NCBI RefSeq assembly: GCF_014805685.1 | Contig: NC_060902.1 | Coordinates: 6,311,286 to 6,375,285, forward strand | Reading direction: 5' to 3' | Origin: Silurus meridionalis | Taxonomy: Eukaryota; Chordata; Actinopteri; Siluriformes; Siluridae | DNA: 64,000 bases | Shown: in pieces, positions 12,701-39,287 of the stretch | Numbering within the stretch: position 1 is the first letter of the stretch | How the letters are laid out: every line of letters begins with the position of its first letter | Program-made: the position numbers and the translations under genes | The notes under the pieces: generated by a model | Database searches by the model: none | Told to the model about the DNA's origin: nothing | Seen by the model: the letters and a program-made list of their open reading frames with translations, nothing else

Positions 12701-15538
12701 TCTCCCAGTATCTGACACTGAAAAACATCTCCACAGCATGATTCTGTCACCACCAAGCTTCAATGTAGGGATGGTCTTGGCCAGGTGATGAGCGGTGCCT
12801 GGAGGAAATACTATGCTTAGAGTGATGCTTGGTGGTGGCAGCATTGTGCTGTGGGGATGTTTTTTTATTGGCAGAAACTAGGACACCGGTCTAGGAATTT
12901 TCTGTAGACTGTGAGTCCAGTCAAGAAATTGACTGTAGACCCCTGAGACAGGTCTACAGACAATTCCTTGTACTTCATGGCTTGGTTTGTGCTCTGACAT
13001 GCACTGTTAACTGTGGGACATCCTATAGGCCAGGTGTTTGTCCTCCCAATTTAAAATAAAAAGTGATGCCCTGTGAATACTTTCCGGATGCACTATACTT
13101 CTGGGTTGACTGGTTAGTCCTGTAGCGTCATTTAAAAACTAAAAAGAGAACATTTCTTTTACTTTCAAATGTTCAAAATGTTTGACTTAACACTCACGTT
13201 CATAATGCAGTCTTCTCAACATCTCTTCATTGGCAAATATCGTGAAGGTTTACCTTTTTGCTCACTGTGTGCAGGTATGCCTGATGAGCAGAGGATGGGA
13301 TTGCAGGAGGAGCTGATCGACATTATCTTGCGTGTGCTCCAGAACAATCCCCAGCTGCACTATTATCAGGGCTATCACGACATCGTAGTCACCTTCCTGC
13401 TCGTACTGGGAGAACGCCTCGCCACTGCTTTGGTGGAGAAACTCTCCACACACCATCTCAGGTAGAACAGCAGTTTCAGATATAATACAGTTTAGATGCA
13501 AAGATGTGTGCAGGACATTTCTGTCAAATTTTCTAAGCAATTTTTTAAGTGGATTTGCTTTTGTATCTTAAAATGTACCACGTAGCAAAAAATATAGTAG
13601 TGGTAAAATATGAACGGTCAGAGGTAAGAGGAAAGCTATAGTAATTCTTTACATCAGTGGTGAGCAGAAAAGCCTCTCAGAAATTAAGCAACTAATTGAC
13701 ACTGATTTCAACCCTGGACCAGATTCTTGAAGGAGTATTCCCAAACCCTGGTAGAATCCATCCCAAGATTAACTGAGGAACTGAATTCATTCAAACATTT
13801 CAATCAAATTTTCAAGTCATGCCTAAAGACTAAGTGGGTCATGACTTGTTGCCAGACGTCCACACATTTTCTAACTTCTTAGATAGAATTTTTTTTACAT
13901 GCAGTTCTGTATTTGTTTATTTTGCTATTTCACTATAAGCTTATATACTTAAATGTTTTGTCTCCCTTTTAAGTAAGATTTTATTGTTTGAATTGTAGAA
14001 CTGACCTTTTTTTCATTACAGGGATTTTATGGACCCCACAATGGACAACACAAAACACATCCTCAACTACCTTATGCCAATTATCGAGCGAGTCAACCCA
14101 GAGGTGTACGAGTGCATGCAACAGTGAGTAAATCTATCAGATTGAAGATGAAGTGGTAGTACAGTGGTACATCAGAATTCGTTCAGGAACACGATTCGCA
14201 CGCTGAAATATTCGTATGATGATACGAATTTCCCAATAAGGAACAATTTAAAGTGGGATAATTCGTTCCGAACGACCCCAAATATTAATTTACAAATACA
14301 ACAAATATGCACTAATATTATTTAGTATTTCGCATTTAATATTGGTGCCTTAACATCTAAAACATTAACTTTGAATGTAGTGTAACGTTTTGATTACTGT
14401 CTTAAAGAAATTGCAGTGTCATAATGGTAATGATGTTTTTGCTTAGCTGTACATTATTTCATGTTTTATGTTTCTTTAAAGTAAAATAATGATACTGGCG
14501 TCTTTTTCCTCTCTAGAGCCGAGGTTGGCACCATCTTCGCCCTGAGCTGGCTCATCACCTGGTTCGGCCATGTATTATCAGATTTCCGCCATGTAGTGCG
14601 GTTGTATGATTTCTTCTTGGCCTGCCATCCACTGATGCCAATTTATTTCGCTGCTGTGGTGAGTTTCCTCGTTCGCAGGTATTCTTACTTTTGGCCATGA
14701 CAAATGGACACGTTCAAAGGAGGTTCAAAGCTTACTGAGCTTTTGACAGCCAAGTTTACTGAGCAAATGTTTACAGCCAGCTGTGTTTGCTTAAGGAAGG
14801 GACACACTAAACCGACACCAAAAAAACTAGCTGTGATCATTACTAACGGTTACGTGTAGCTTTTTTTCAATCATAACTGCTTAGTTGCAAATGACACTGG
14901 CACTCAGCCCTTGGTCTTCTTCTTATGGATGAAGAAAGAAAGGTATAAGGAGAAAGCGCACTATTTGGGTTAAATCGTAAAAAAAAAAAAACTGCTATTT
15001 CTATAAATATTGGTGGGAATATCTAGGTTACTTACATTTTCAGACAGATAGGTAGAGTTTTTTTCCTATTGGGTCCATTATAATTTGTTCTATTCATACT
15101 CTTCTTCCTCAAAATAACTGATTACATTAGATATGTGAGGAACTAAAACACTTGGCTTTGCTTTTATAAGCAAGTAATATAGAAAATCTAATTAGCAACA
15201 GGGTGGTGTAATACAGTGTTTCCTCCTTTTATACCACAGTGGTTGGAATAAAAAAAATACTAAAATGGCATTTGTGGTATCGTGTCATTTCCTGGTTTTT
15301 TTGTTTTTTGTTTTTAACCTTTTAAATTTTGACTGAAATTCAAACTTTCATGATGAATATCTTGATGATTTTCCTGCAGTGTAAAATTGATTGGCCAATT
15401 ACAAAGCACTGGACCTGGAGACTCCTTCCACGAACGCTGTTTCTACTAAACATACCGAAATTGTACATATGATTGTACATATTTCTTAGTTTAAAGTATT
15501 TGTGAACTAGCTGTAGAAGCGTCAGATCCCAGCCTAAT

Positions 15539-15602
<64 letters not shown>

Positions 15603-16471
15603 CCTCATCTGTTCATGTCTGTGTTCAGATCGTGCTGTATCGTGAGGAGGAGGTGCTGGAATGTGAGTGTGACATGGCCATGATGCACCACCTGCTCTCT
15701 CAGATCCCTCAGGATCTCCCCTACGAGACCCTGATCAGCCGAGCTGGAGACCTTTTCGTGCAGTTCCCTCCATCCGAGTTGGCGAAGGGAGTGACTCAGG
15801 AGTGCACTCAGCAGTAAGTCACCTTTCTTTCTTCCCCCTTTCTCTATCACCCCACTCTGTGGTTTTTCTCTCAGCAGCATATGACATGTTGCTTCAGGGT
15901 ATTGCTGTTTCATTAGTCGTCGTATTAGATATTATGCAAGACCGAACATAATTAATCATATTTTTTTTTAAAAAGGGAAAAAAAATTGAATAATGGCTGT
16001 AACTGATACACATAAACTTCTATTACTTGTTAGTTAGCCGTTAGCTTTGCAGCTAACCAAAACTAATGCAAATGTAGGAAATCCTGCCACCTAGTCAACA
16101 CTTAATAACACGCAGGTATTTTGATTTTGTTATGAACTATTTATGAGTCAGTTGCAAAATGTGTAATGACCGTGGATTTTATTCTTGCTTCCAGAACGGC
16201 AGCGTCCACCTTCACCGACTTCGGGCTGGCCTCGGCGCAGCAGCGGCCCGACACAGTGCTTCGCCACAGGCGGAGAGAGCAGCAGCAGCAGCAGAAGAAT
16301 GGCAACGCCGTCGACCCTCAACGTGGCACCGTGGCTGTGTTTCGACCTGGTGCTCGTCGACTTGTCCGACTAGCGGTAATGGGTATCACAGTGGCACTGG
16401 GGGCCGCGGCATTGGCTGTAGTGAACTCTGCTCTGGAGTGGGCACCAAAACTCGACCTCCAGTTTCTGTAA
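9751..16471 (+). CDS. tbc1d20: TBC1 domain family member 20 (Rab GAP), 8 coding exons
   Basis: GTPase-activating protein of the ER/Golgi, active on Rab1 and linked to Rab18; loss of human TBC1D20 causes Warburg Micro syndrome. Exons: 9751-9817, 11534-11719, 11807-11887, 13275-13461, 14022-14123, 14517-14658, 15629-15813, 16195-16471. All are GT/AG with matching phases; 1227 nt, 408 aa (human 403). The TBC domain spans about residues 60-275. Both catalytic fingers are present: the arginine in [10 protein letters not shown] (R104) and the glutamine in YYQGYHDI (Q143). A C-terminal membrane anchor lies at about residues 374-393 ([18 protein letters not shown]), as in the ER-anchored family. Exon 1 encodes a fish-specific N-terminus ([15 protein letters not shown]...), where conservation is weak. 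Exon 8 has a five-glutamine CAG run. Intron 2 is only 87 nt and stop-free. Identity is certain. Confidence 0.97.
9890..10990. repeat. Degenerate long-unit tandem repeat in tbc1d20 intron 1
   Basis: A block close to CCCTAGTCCCTGTCCTAAATACTTTTCTGTCC recurs near 9905, 10080, 10286, 10521 and 10692. Between the blocks run similar stretches: ...AATCAATGTTATTAAATATGA, ...GAAATAGTACACAGATATTGAG and ...AATAATCTTAAACCGTGTCT. The unit is therefore about 170-235 bp, with five or more diverged copies plus partial ones up to about 10990. No coding potential is seen. Confidence 0.8.
11000..11121. repeat. Foldback of CA/TG microsatellite with 13-bp perfect arms
   Basis: AACTATGACTTTT (11000-11012) is repeated as its exact reverse complement at 11109-11121. 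Between them run (CA)n, (TA)n and a degenerate (TG)n, which extend the pairing. The whole 122-nt block can fold into a long imperfect hairpin. It closes the tandem-repeat region of tbc1d20 intron 1. Confidence 0.8.
11990..12150 (+). mobile_element. tRNA-derived SINE, plus orientation
   Basis: The head has an A-box-like GTGGTAGCTCAGAGGTTAGA and a B-box-like GGGAGTTCAAATCCCAG. The tail is the common fish type, GTCGCTCTGGATGAGGGCAT followed by CTGCCAAATG.TGTAAATG. It lies in tbc1d20 intron 3 just left of a Tc1 relic. Confidence 0.8.
12152..13098 (-). mobile_element. Tc1-like transposon, decayed
   Basis: The left end GTGCATCTGTATAGTATTCACAG is mirrored by TGAATACTTTCCGGATGCAC on the right, giving imperfect terminal inverted repeats. 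Minus-strand frame 12554-12844 reads [17 protein letters not shown]...[16 protein letters not shown], a DDE-domain stretch of Tc1 transposase. The catalytic frame is broken and the element is well under full length, so it is not functional. It lies in tbc1d20 intron 3. Confidence 0.85.
14156..14290. mobile_element. Fragment of a DNA transposon end (CAGTGGTACATCAG...)
   Basis: Begins ACAGTGGTACATCAGAATTC and continues with ATTCG/CGAAT words (GATACGAATTTCCCAATAAG, ATAATTCGTTCCGAAC). This is the look of one terminal repeat of a fish mariner/Tigger-like element. No partner end was found, so it is a solo fragment in tbc1d20 intron 5. Confidence 0.4.
15542..15599. repeat. (AT)n microsatellite
   Basis: About 29 uninterrupted AT units just 29 nt before tbc1d20 exon 7 (15629). 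It occupies the position where the branch point and polypyrimidine tract of intron 6 must lie; the remaining tract is TTCCTCATCTGTTCATGTCT. Confidence 0.95.
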
Positions 16472-19135
16472 CATGCACCAACCAGACCTGTCGCTCTAAA
16501 AAAAAAAACTTTGGGATGGGCTGTGTTCTTTTTTTATTTATATTTGAGGCCTAACTAAACAAAAGTGTTATTCACCCATTCAAGCTGAGGATCTAGAATG
16601 TATGATGAGTAACCCACTACTGAATCTTGAAAAAGTATTTGTATGTTATGTATTTGAAATGCTGTCAAAAGTAATCGCACGTAAATTCAAACACAAACTA
16701 ATCATTTTATGAAACCTTTCAGGTTTCTCCCACATGCCCATATCTCCTCACTTTGCTGGATCCATTTGCCCCTGCTTCCTTTCCTTTCTGGACCCATTCA
16801 CTACTGAATCTACCTAGACCCATCTATATTCTCCTACATTTATTTTATTTTTTTTTAGATCCATGAACTTGGCCATGATTTAATCAGCTCTCTGAAACTG
16901 ACCTAACCTTGTTTCCATATTTTAACTGGATTTTTTTTTCTATTTGCCCCTACTTTCTTACCTTTCTGGACTGTTCTACTCGCCCCTAAATCTTTACCTT
17001 TTAGGACCCATTCATTTCCCCATACCTTCTTACCTTCGGGTCTTGGAAGTTGACACTTGACGCTGCCTACTTACATCCCCCTTTCTGTACCCTTTACCTA
17101 TTCACTTGGTCTCACTCCCCTACTCCTCTAGACACACCCACTCACACACACCTCCATCAGTTGTTTTATGCTGTGCCCTATCTCCTTACTTTACTCACTG
17201 AGTTGGACCCAACTGTCAAAAAGTAATTTTATTTTATTATTTTACCATTGTAATCATGTCCTTCGCCAGCATAACGAAGGATTCGTAAATCTATCAGGTT
17301 GTAGGTACGTAAATTGTAATTCATGTTTGCAGCATTAACATTTTCAAACATTTGAAAGTAAGATTCGTAAAAGGTTTGTACCTGCAAAATAGGCTATTTA
17401 CATTTACAAGTGCTGATTCACAATATTGGATTTTTATTGATTACATCGACAACGTTGTATCTAGATGTGCAGAGATTGCTGAACGGATATATCCATTATA
17501 AACAGTGTTTTCCCTTTACACTGAAATATAACTTCGCGACCAAAACTCTTTATTGTTAGCACTTTTTTTGTAAATATTTCAACTCGTTATTTTTCAATAG
17601 GACTGAATATCAATAAATTCTCACGTTTGTATACTGTTTGTTTAGACGTAAAAAAAAAAAAAAAACCACATTATTTCATTCATACCATCTATATATTATG
17701 GTATACCATCGGATTTGATACATGATACCGAAAGCAGACCGATGCAGAGTATCATCTGTCTTTTTTTTTCATTATTGAACAACTGCACATACAATTAAAA
17801 TATGTTGCTGTAAGATTTGTCCTTATTTTCTCTCTGCTAATGATGAGCTGTGGATAGGAAATGAATAAACAATACATAAAAAGGAGAAATCTATCACATG
17901 CTTTCACTGCATGTACAAGAATACAGCAAAATAAACAGTACGTGAAATTAATTGGTTATAAAAAAAAAAATCTTTGTAAAAACCCAGTGATCTTACATAT
18001 GTTTTACTGAACAATTTACCATGAAATTAACAGCTACAATATTTTATGCAGCAATTTCTAGTATGCACAATTCCTGTTCCATTACAGTTTATTCTGTAAT
18101 GAATTCTGTATTTTGAATGTGGAATACTAAACAGTGGGATTGCTTAATTTCTCAATGGCAAGGTTATGAAATTCATTGTTGTATAAGAAACGGCGTACAC
18201 AAATATCTGGTTTATTTTAGATATCAGCACAGAACACGTGGTTTTCAATAATTATCACTTTATAAAAGTCTGAACTGCACCAACACTCATGCGCATTCAC
18301 CAGCTCTGATTTAATCCATATTATTACTTGATTGTAAGTTATTAATAAATCATTTATTTGCACTGAAGTTTATTCTTTGTGTTTGCTGGTTGCACTTGTA
18401 AAAATACGTTTCATTAATCTGCAAAAATATGTTGACCATCAAATAAACGTTTTGGAATCCATGATAAAAGTGATTATTATTCCAAGGTTTTATACTTGAT
18501 GCACATCTGTAATAAATTACAAAAACTAGTAACATCTTAAATATGCATTATATGCGTAATGTCATATGCACCTGTATATGATTTAAAGAACCTTAAGAGT
18601 ATAATGCACAAGCTTAAAATGCAAAGTGCCTGAGTGGTACAAAATTTTCCAGGAGTGTGATTTCGAATCTTGATCATACCATAGCATCCATGGCTGAGAG
18701 TAGGGAGGGGAAAAAAAGCTCTCTGGGTGGGAGGGATGGCATACTTACCTCTGCCCCCCCTCACAAGCAGGTCAATCAGAGCAACATCAAGGCCATCCGT
18801 TGTTTGTTATGTCTAATATATGAGAATCTGGTTTCACATGCCACTTCTTCTACATTTAATGCAATTGAATATATATAGAGGTATTTTGTCCTCATTTGCA
18901 TATTCAACCCAACGCTACAGAATTCTCTCATAGTGCCAAAATGCATAATTTACCCACATCTTTTAATACCCATCTTTTGTCCTGTAAACAGTTCATATAG
19001 AGGTTCGTAAGATTGCGATCACATATCAAAATATTTCATAATTCCACTGATTAAACTCGTTGTGCTTACGGATCAGTAATTACAGTCTGTTCGTTTCAGT
19101 GTTCGAAGAAAAAAATCGATGTGATCTCACAGGGA
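16472..19135. other. Convergent interval between tbc1d20 and rbck1 (3' UTRs)
   Basis: The 3' ends of the two genes face each other here. 16700-17250 is a pyrimidine-rich stretch with a loosely repeated motif (TTTCTGGACCCATTC, TTTTAGGACCCATTC). The remainder is AT-rich. AATAAA-type words occur, for example near 17610 and 17863 on plus and near 18350 on minus, but polyadenylation sites cannot be fixed. About 18625-18800 resembles an old SINE head and body. No further gene is supported. Confidence 0.55.
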
Positions 19136-33911
<14,776 letters not shown>

Positions 33912-34947
33912 GACAAACAATACATAGTTAATGATAGCATTATTTATGCTGAGTACATTTATTTAAAATATGGATTATTTTAAAGTCCAGCATAACACTG
34001 AGTTCACAAGAAGCAGCATTGTTTGTGCAGAATAATGACTACGACAGCAAGAGTATACGAAAGCTACAGTTAAGAGATTACTCTATAAAAAACTGAAACA
34101 GAAGAGATATCGCATACAGCCACACTGACATTAAGCGGCACATCATACAGTAATTTATCAGAGGCAAACAAAGTGAATATTGTTTTCAACATGAGTTACA
34201 AGGTTCAAGATCCAGAAGCAGCCGTGCAAACCCAAGTTAGGACTGTGTAACCCCACTGTGCTTGACCAATGAGCCCAAGTGATTTGGATCATTAACAGAT
34301 CCTTTCTGCCTCCACGCTTTGGCATTTCCATCAGGTTAATTACATTTAGAGCTTTTGTGTTTCATCTTTATATTTCTTTGTGAAATTGTCCAATCATTTT
34401 ATGTTGTCAAAGTTTTTCAACACTAAGAACTTGTAGCACTGTGAGGTCAGAAGAAGCAGTACTTACTATAATGTAAGAAATGTTTGTAATGTCTATGACA
34501 ATGAGAGTATGCAGAAAGAAAGCTACAGGCAAGAGATTCAACTGTAAATAGGTTAAAAAAAAATAAAAAGAAATAAGAAGACAGCAACAAAGCAGCATAC
34601 AGCAGCAAAACAACAAGCAGCACATCCTACATTTATCTATGGGGCAGACAAAGTGAATATGAACTCACCTTAATGTAAATAATGTTTCTTGCTGTAGTTT
34701 GAGACGCACCAAAAGTGAAAGAAAGTACCCTTCGAGGAAGTAAATAAGCTTCTGACAAACTGAAACACCCCCTGCTGACTTAACTCTTACTGGCACCAGT
34801 TAACTCTTACGATAAATTAAGCTATAAAGTAATACATACTATTTTATATTATAAGGAAACATATGATTCATGACATATCATCTCCAAACCTCTTTAAAAT
34901 TTAATCTCCAAATTTCTTTAAAATTTAATCTCCAAATTTCTGGTTCA

Positions 34948-34981
<34 letters not shown>

Positions 34982-35639
34982 TTTATTTTTATTTTTTTTA
35001 TTCAAATGCATGTTATTTCATGCATGACCACATTTCTTGATTAACTACACAAAATTTCGTTTTTAATAATATCAAATAATTATTATGAACAGTTTGTTTG
35101 TTTTCTACGGAAGTCGCATTCGACTGCGTTTTCTGAGCGCAGCCACGAAGCCCGTGGGTGCACTGCACCACTCAAATGCATAGCACAATGGCCGCATGGT
35201 GTTGCGCATGCTGAACGCGGACACCTTCAAGGTAGCTATCGGAAATGATGATTGTATAATTTTCCAGATTGCTTATGCATACATTTTTTTTTTTTTTGCG
35301 TAAACGTGGCAAATATTATAAAGCCTATGCCAGTAAACATGGACTTTGTGGTAGTTTTGATCACATCACATTACAGTGTACGACATGCAGTGAAATGTTT
35401 ATGATATTGGTAAACATACACGTGTGTATGTGACAAGGATTTGTGTTCATTGCTTATAGTTTTGTACTTAATTGCTAAACCTGATACGATTATTCAATTT
35501 TTTTATTATTCTATTTGTTTATCTAAGCTTGTAGTGATTTGCCTACACAGGATACATCAATTGTTTCATGAGTCGTCATGATCATAAATTTTGTCCTCCT
35601 AAAATTTGATCACAACCTAAAAATGTAGAGTAATGTAGT

Positions 35640-35850
35640 ATTGAACAATCAAGTTTATTTCTATAGAGCTTTTCACAACAGTGAAGGTGAATGGTGTGTA
35701 TTTATTCCTGATGAGCAGCCATGGCGACTGTAGCAAGGAAAAACTCCCTTAGATGTTATGAGGAAGAAACCTTGAGAGGAACCAGACTCAAAAGGGGAAC
35801 CTATTCTCATTTGGGTGACATCAAGAGTGTGATTATAAATCTTAAAACAA
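35640..35850 (-). mobile_element. LINE 3'-tail repeat, copy 3 (minus)
   Basis: On plus it reads TCAAGTTTATTTCTATAGAGCT, GGAAAAACTCCCTTAGATG and GAGGAACCAGACTCAAAAGG, the reverse complement of the tail at 22235-22545. It lies between rbck1 and rpp14, just right of the CG-rich core. Confidence 0.7.
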
Positions 35851-36293
35851 TACAGAACCTATAGAAAGGTTGAGTAGAGACATGTTCTCTCCAAAAGTAT
35901 TGGATCGATAAACTCAATACTATCTTTTAATGCTCTGAATAGATTTAGGTTTAAGATCAGAAGATGAATATGAGAAGATGGATTAAAATGTCATGCATTT
36001 CCTCATATTTAGACCTAGACATGTAAAACAACCTAGATCAGGTGACCTTTGGTGATTGAGTACCCTTTTCTAGCAAAGGTATAGAAACAGATTTAAAGTA
36101 TATAACACGTAATAATTGGTCTTTGCTTGCGATATTTGCATAAAGCCAGTGTCACTAAAATCACCTAACCGTTGCCACCTTCTTTTGTGATGCTGTTCCA
36201 GATGTGTGCTCAAGCTCCTTTCGGTTGTTTGTTTTAGATGAGTTTCTCCATAATCTTCTCTTTGGGAGATGAAATGCTGCTCAGTGTTAAGTA

Positions 36294-37330
36294 CAGTGGT
36301 GTAAAAAATGTATTTGTTTTGCATGGTTGTCACACTTTAATGTTTTCAGATCATCAAACTAATTTAAATATTAGTCAAAGATAACACAAGTAAACACAAC
36401 ATGCAGATTTTAAATGAAGGTTTTTATTATCGAGGGAAAACAAAATCCAAAACTACATTCCCCTGTGTGGAAAAAGTTGTTAAAATTATGGTTTATCACA
36501 CCTGAGTTCAATTTATCTAGCCACATCCAGGCCTGATTACTGCCACACCTGTTCACAATCAAGAAATCTCTAGAATAGGACCTGCCTGACAAAGTGAAGT
36601 AGACCAAAAGATCCTCAAATGCTAGACATCATGCTGAGATCAGAAGTTCAGAAACAAATGAGAGAAAGTCATTGAGATCTGTCAGTCTGGAAAAGGTTAT
36701 AAAGCCATTTCTAAAGCTTGACCAATGAGCCCAAGTGTTTTGGATCATTAACAGATCCTTTCTGCCTCCACACTTTGGCATTTCCATCAGGTTAATTACA
36801 TTTAGAGCTTTTGTGTTTCATCTTTTTATTTCTTTGTGAAATTGTCCAATCATTTTATGTTGTCAAAGTTTTTCAACACTGAGAACTTGTAGTACTGTGA
36901 GGTCAGAAAAAGCAGTACTTACTATAATGTAAGAAGTGTTTGTACAGAGTAATGACTTGAAATTGAGAGTATGCAGAAAGAAAGCTACAGGCAAGAGATC
37001 CAACTGTAAATAGGTTAAAAAAATAATTAAGAAGTGAGAAGGCAGCAGCAAAGCAACAAGCAGCACATCCTACATTTATCTATAGGGGCAGACAAAGTGA
37101 ATATGAACTCATCTTAATGTAAATAATGTTTCATGCTGTAGTTTGAGACGCACCAAAACGAAAAGTGAAAGAAAGTACCCTTCGAGGAACCTCAGTGAGC
37201 GCCATTATTTACAAATGGCAAAACGATAGAGCAGTGGAGAACCTTCCCAGGAGTGGCCAGCCAACCAAAATTACCCCCAAAGCACAGCGACGACTTATTC
37301 ACTTTTTCATACCGTTGTATAGTAACAAAT
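36294..37330 (+). mobile_element. Tc1-like element interrupted by the duplicated segment
   Basis: 36294-36715 is the 5' part of a Tc1-like element (ATGCAGATTTTAAATGAAGG, ACACCTGTTCACAATCAAGA, GGTTATAAAGCCATTTCTAA). 37188-37300 continues its transposase gene in the same orientation: the frame from 37165 contains VSAIIYKWQNDRAVENLPRS followed by a GQPTKITPKAQRRL helix-turn-helix/linker. The 472-bp duplicated segment (36716-37187) sits between the two parts. The remainder of the transposase is missing. Confidence 0.75.
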
Positions 37331-37548
37331 TGCATTTACTTAATTACTGTCCACCACTGTTAACAGATCCTTTCTCCTGCCACACTTTGGCATTTCCAAT
37401 ACTCTGGTAAAAGTTAATTCAGGTTTTAAAGATTGTGTTTCTTCCTTGTCAAATTGTCCAACAATTTTGTGGTGTTGCCTCAAGGTTTTTGCTCTCTATT
37501 TCTTTGAACTGTCATATTGTATAATGTCTGCAATAAATTAATTTTATA

Positions 37549-39130
37549 CAGGTGCATCTCAATAAATTAGAATATCATTAAAAAGTTGATTTATTTGACT
37601 AATTCAATACAGAAAGTGAAACTGGTATATTCTAAAGATTAATCACACACAGACTGATCTATTTCAAATAGTGTTTTCTTTTAATTTTGTTGATTTTGTC
37701 TCACAGTGAACAAAAACCCACCAATTCACTATCTCAAGAATGCTTTATAAGACCAATCAAAAAACATTTTTAGTGAATTGTTGGTCTTCTGGAAAGTATG
37801 TTCATTTACAGTAAATGTACTTAATACTTGCTAGGGGCTCCTTTTGCTTTAATTACTGCCTCAAATCGGCGTGGCATGGAGGTGATCAGTCTGTGGCACT
37901 GCTGAGGTGGTGTGAAAGCCCGGGTTTGTTTCACGATGGCCTTCAGCTCATTTGCATTTTTTGGTTTCTTGTTTCTCATTTTCCTCTTGACAATACCTCA
38001 TAGATTCTCTATGGGGTTCAGGTATGGAGAGTTTGCTGGTCAAACACACCAACACCATGCTCATTTAACCATCGTTTGGTGCTTTTGGCAGTGGGCAGGT
38101 GCCAAATCCTGCTGGAAAATAAAATCAGCATCTCCATGAAGCTGGTCAGCAGAGAGAAGCATGAAGTCCTCTAAAACTTCATGGTAGACGGATGTGCTGA
38201 CTTTGGACTTAAAACACAGTGGACCAACACCAGCAGATGACATGACTCCCCAAACCACCACTGACTGTGCAAACTTTACACTCGACCTCAAGCAACTTTG
38301 GATTCTGTGCCTCTCCAGTCTTCTTCCAGACTCTGGGACCTTGATTTCCAAATGAAACGCAAAATTATTTCCTTTCATCTGAAAAGAACACTTTGGACCA
38401 CTGAGTAACAGTCCAGTCCTTTTGTCCTTTGCCCAGGTAAGACACCTCTGACATTGTCTCTGGATCAGGAGTGGCTTGACACAAGGAATGAGTCAGTTGT
38501 AGCCCATGGATACGTCTGTGTGTGGTTGCTCTTGAAGCACTGACTCCAGCTGCAGTCCACTCTTTGTGAATCTTCCCAAATTCTTGAATGAGCTTCGTTT
38601 AACTTTTTCTACCATATTTTTTTTCCTTCCATTCAGTTTTCCATTAATGTGCTTGGATACAGCACTCTGTGAACAGCAGCTTCTTTAGTGATGACATTTT
38701 GTGTCTTACCCTCCATGTGCTGGTCAGCAGAGGGAAGCATGAAGTGCTCTAAAGCTTCCTGGTAGATGGATGTGTCAATGATCGTCTTCTGGACAACTGT
38801 CAAGTCAGCAGTCTTCCTCCATGATTGTGTAGCCTGAACCAGACTGAGACACCATTTAAAGGTTCAGGAAACCTTTGCAGGTGTTTGGATTTAATGAGCT
38901 GATTAGAGTGTGACACCACGAGTCTCCAATATATAACTTTTTCACAATATTATATGTTCTGAGATACTAAATTTTGGGTTTTCATTAGCTGTAAGCCATA
39001 ATTATTCAAATTAAAAGAAATAAGCACTTGAAATATATCAGTCTGTGTGTGATGAATCTGAGTTTCACTTTTTGTATTGAATTACTAAATCAGCTTTTTA
39101 ATGATATTTTAATTTATTAAGCTGCACCTG
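37549..39130 (-). mobile_element. Tc1-like transposon, 1.58 kb, decayed
   Basis: Flanked by TA on both sides (37547-37548, 39131-39132). The left end CAGGTGCATCTCAATAAATT and the right end (AATTTATTAAGCTGCACCTG) are inverted repeats. Minus frame 38061-38378 holds transposase DDE-domain words (VVVWGVMSSAGVGPLCFKSK, then ADFIFQQDLAPAHCQKHQ), with the aspartate of the QQDLAPAH motif retained. Other parts are frameshifted, so it is not active. A piece around 38141-38200 is repeated at about 38718-38776. Confidence 0.9.
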
Positions 39131-39287
39131 TATTATTATTACTTAATTCAATTAGTTGTTGTTTTTACTCCTTCATGCTCAACCAGTGCAATTATAAATT
39201 TGTCTATTTGCACGTGTTGATTTGGGTAAGAAAAATGGCATGAATTGAAATAGGTTTTTATCTCTAGCAGTGTGGGGATCAGGCGTT

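Larger units (their letters stand above)
33990..37500. repeat. Direct duplications of a 470-bp segment
   Basis: Segment 34255-34735 recurs at 36716-37187 with only scattered changes (shared: TTGACCAATGAGCCCAAGTG, TTTTTCAACACT.AGAACTTG, GTAGTTTGAGACGCACCAAA, AGTACCCTTCGAGGAA). A more diverged version of its second half lies at about 33990-34185, and a diverged version of its first half at about 37358-37500. No coding function is seen; the minus frames at 34407-34625 and 36863-37066 are two copies of the same spurious frame. Confidence 0.85.
33912..39287. promoter_or_regulatory. Divergent interval of rbck1 and rpp14 with a CG-rich core
   Basis: rbck1 and rpp14 diverge from this 5.4-kb interval. 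Most is repeat (33990-37500 duplicated block, 35640-35850 LINE tail, 37549-39130 Tc1). The likely promoter is the CG-richer patch at 35105-35235, with an NRF1-like TGCGCATGC (35203-35211) and a YY1-like ACAATGGCCGC (35186-35196). A donor-like AAG/GTAGCT at 35231/35232 could end a non-coding rpp14 exon that joins an acceptor (TCTCTAGCAG, 39261-39270) 17 nt before the rpp14 ATG. The promoter and exon are inferred, not demonstrated. Confidence 0.45.
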
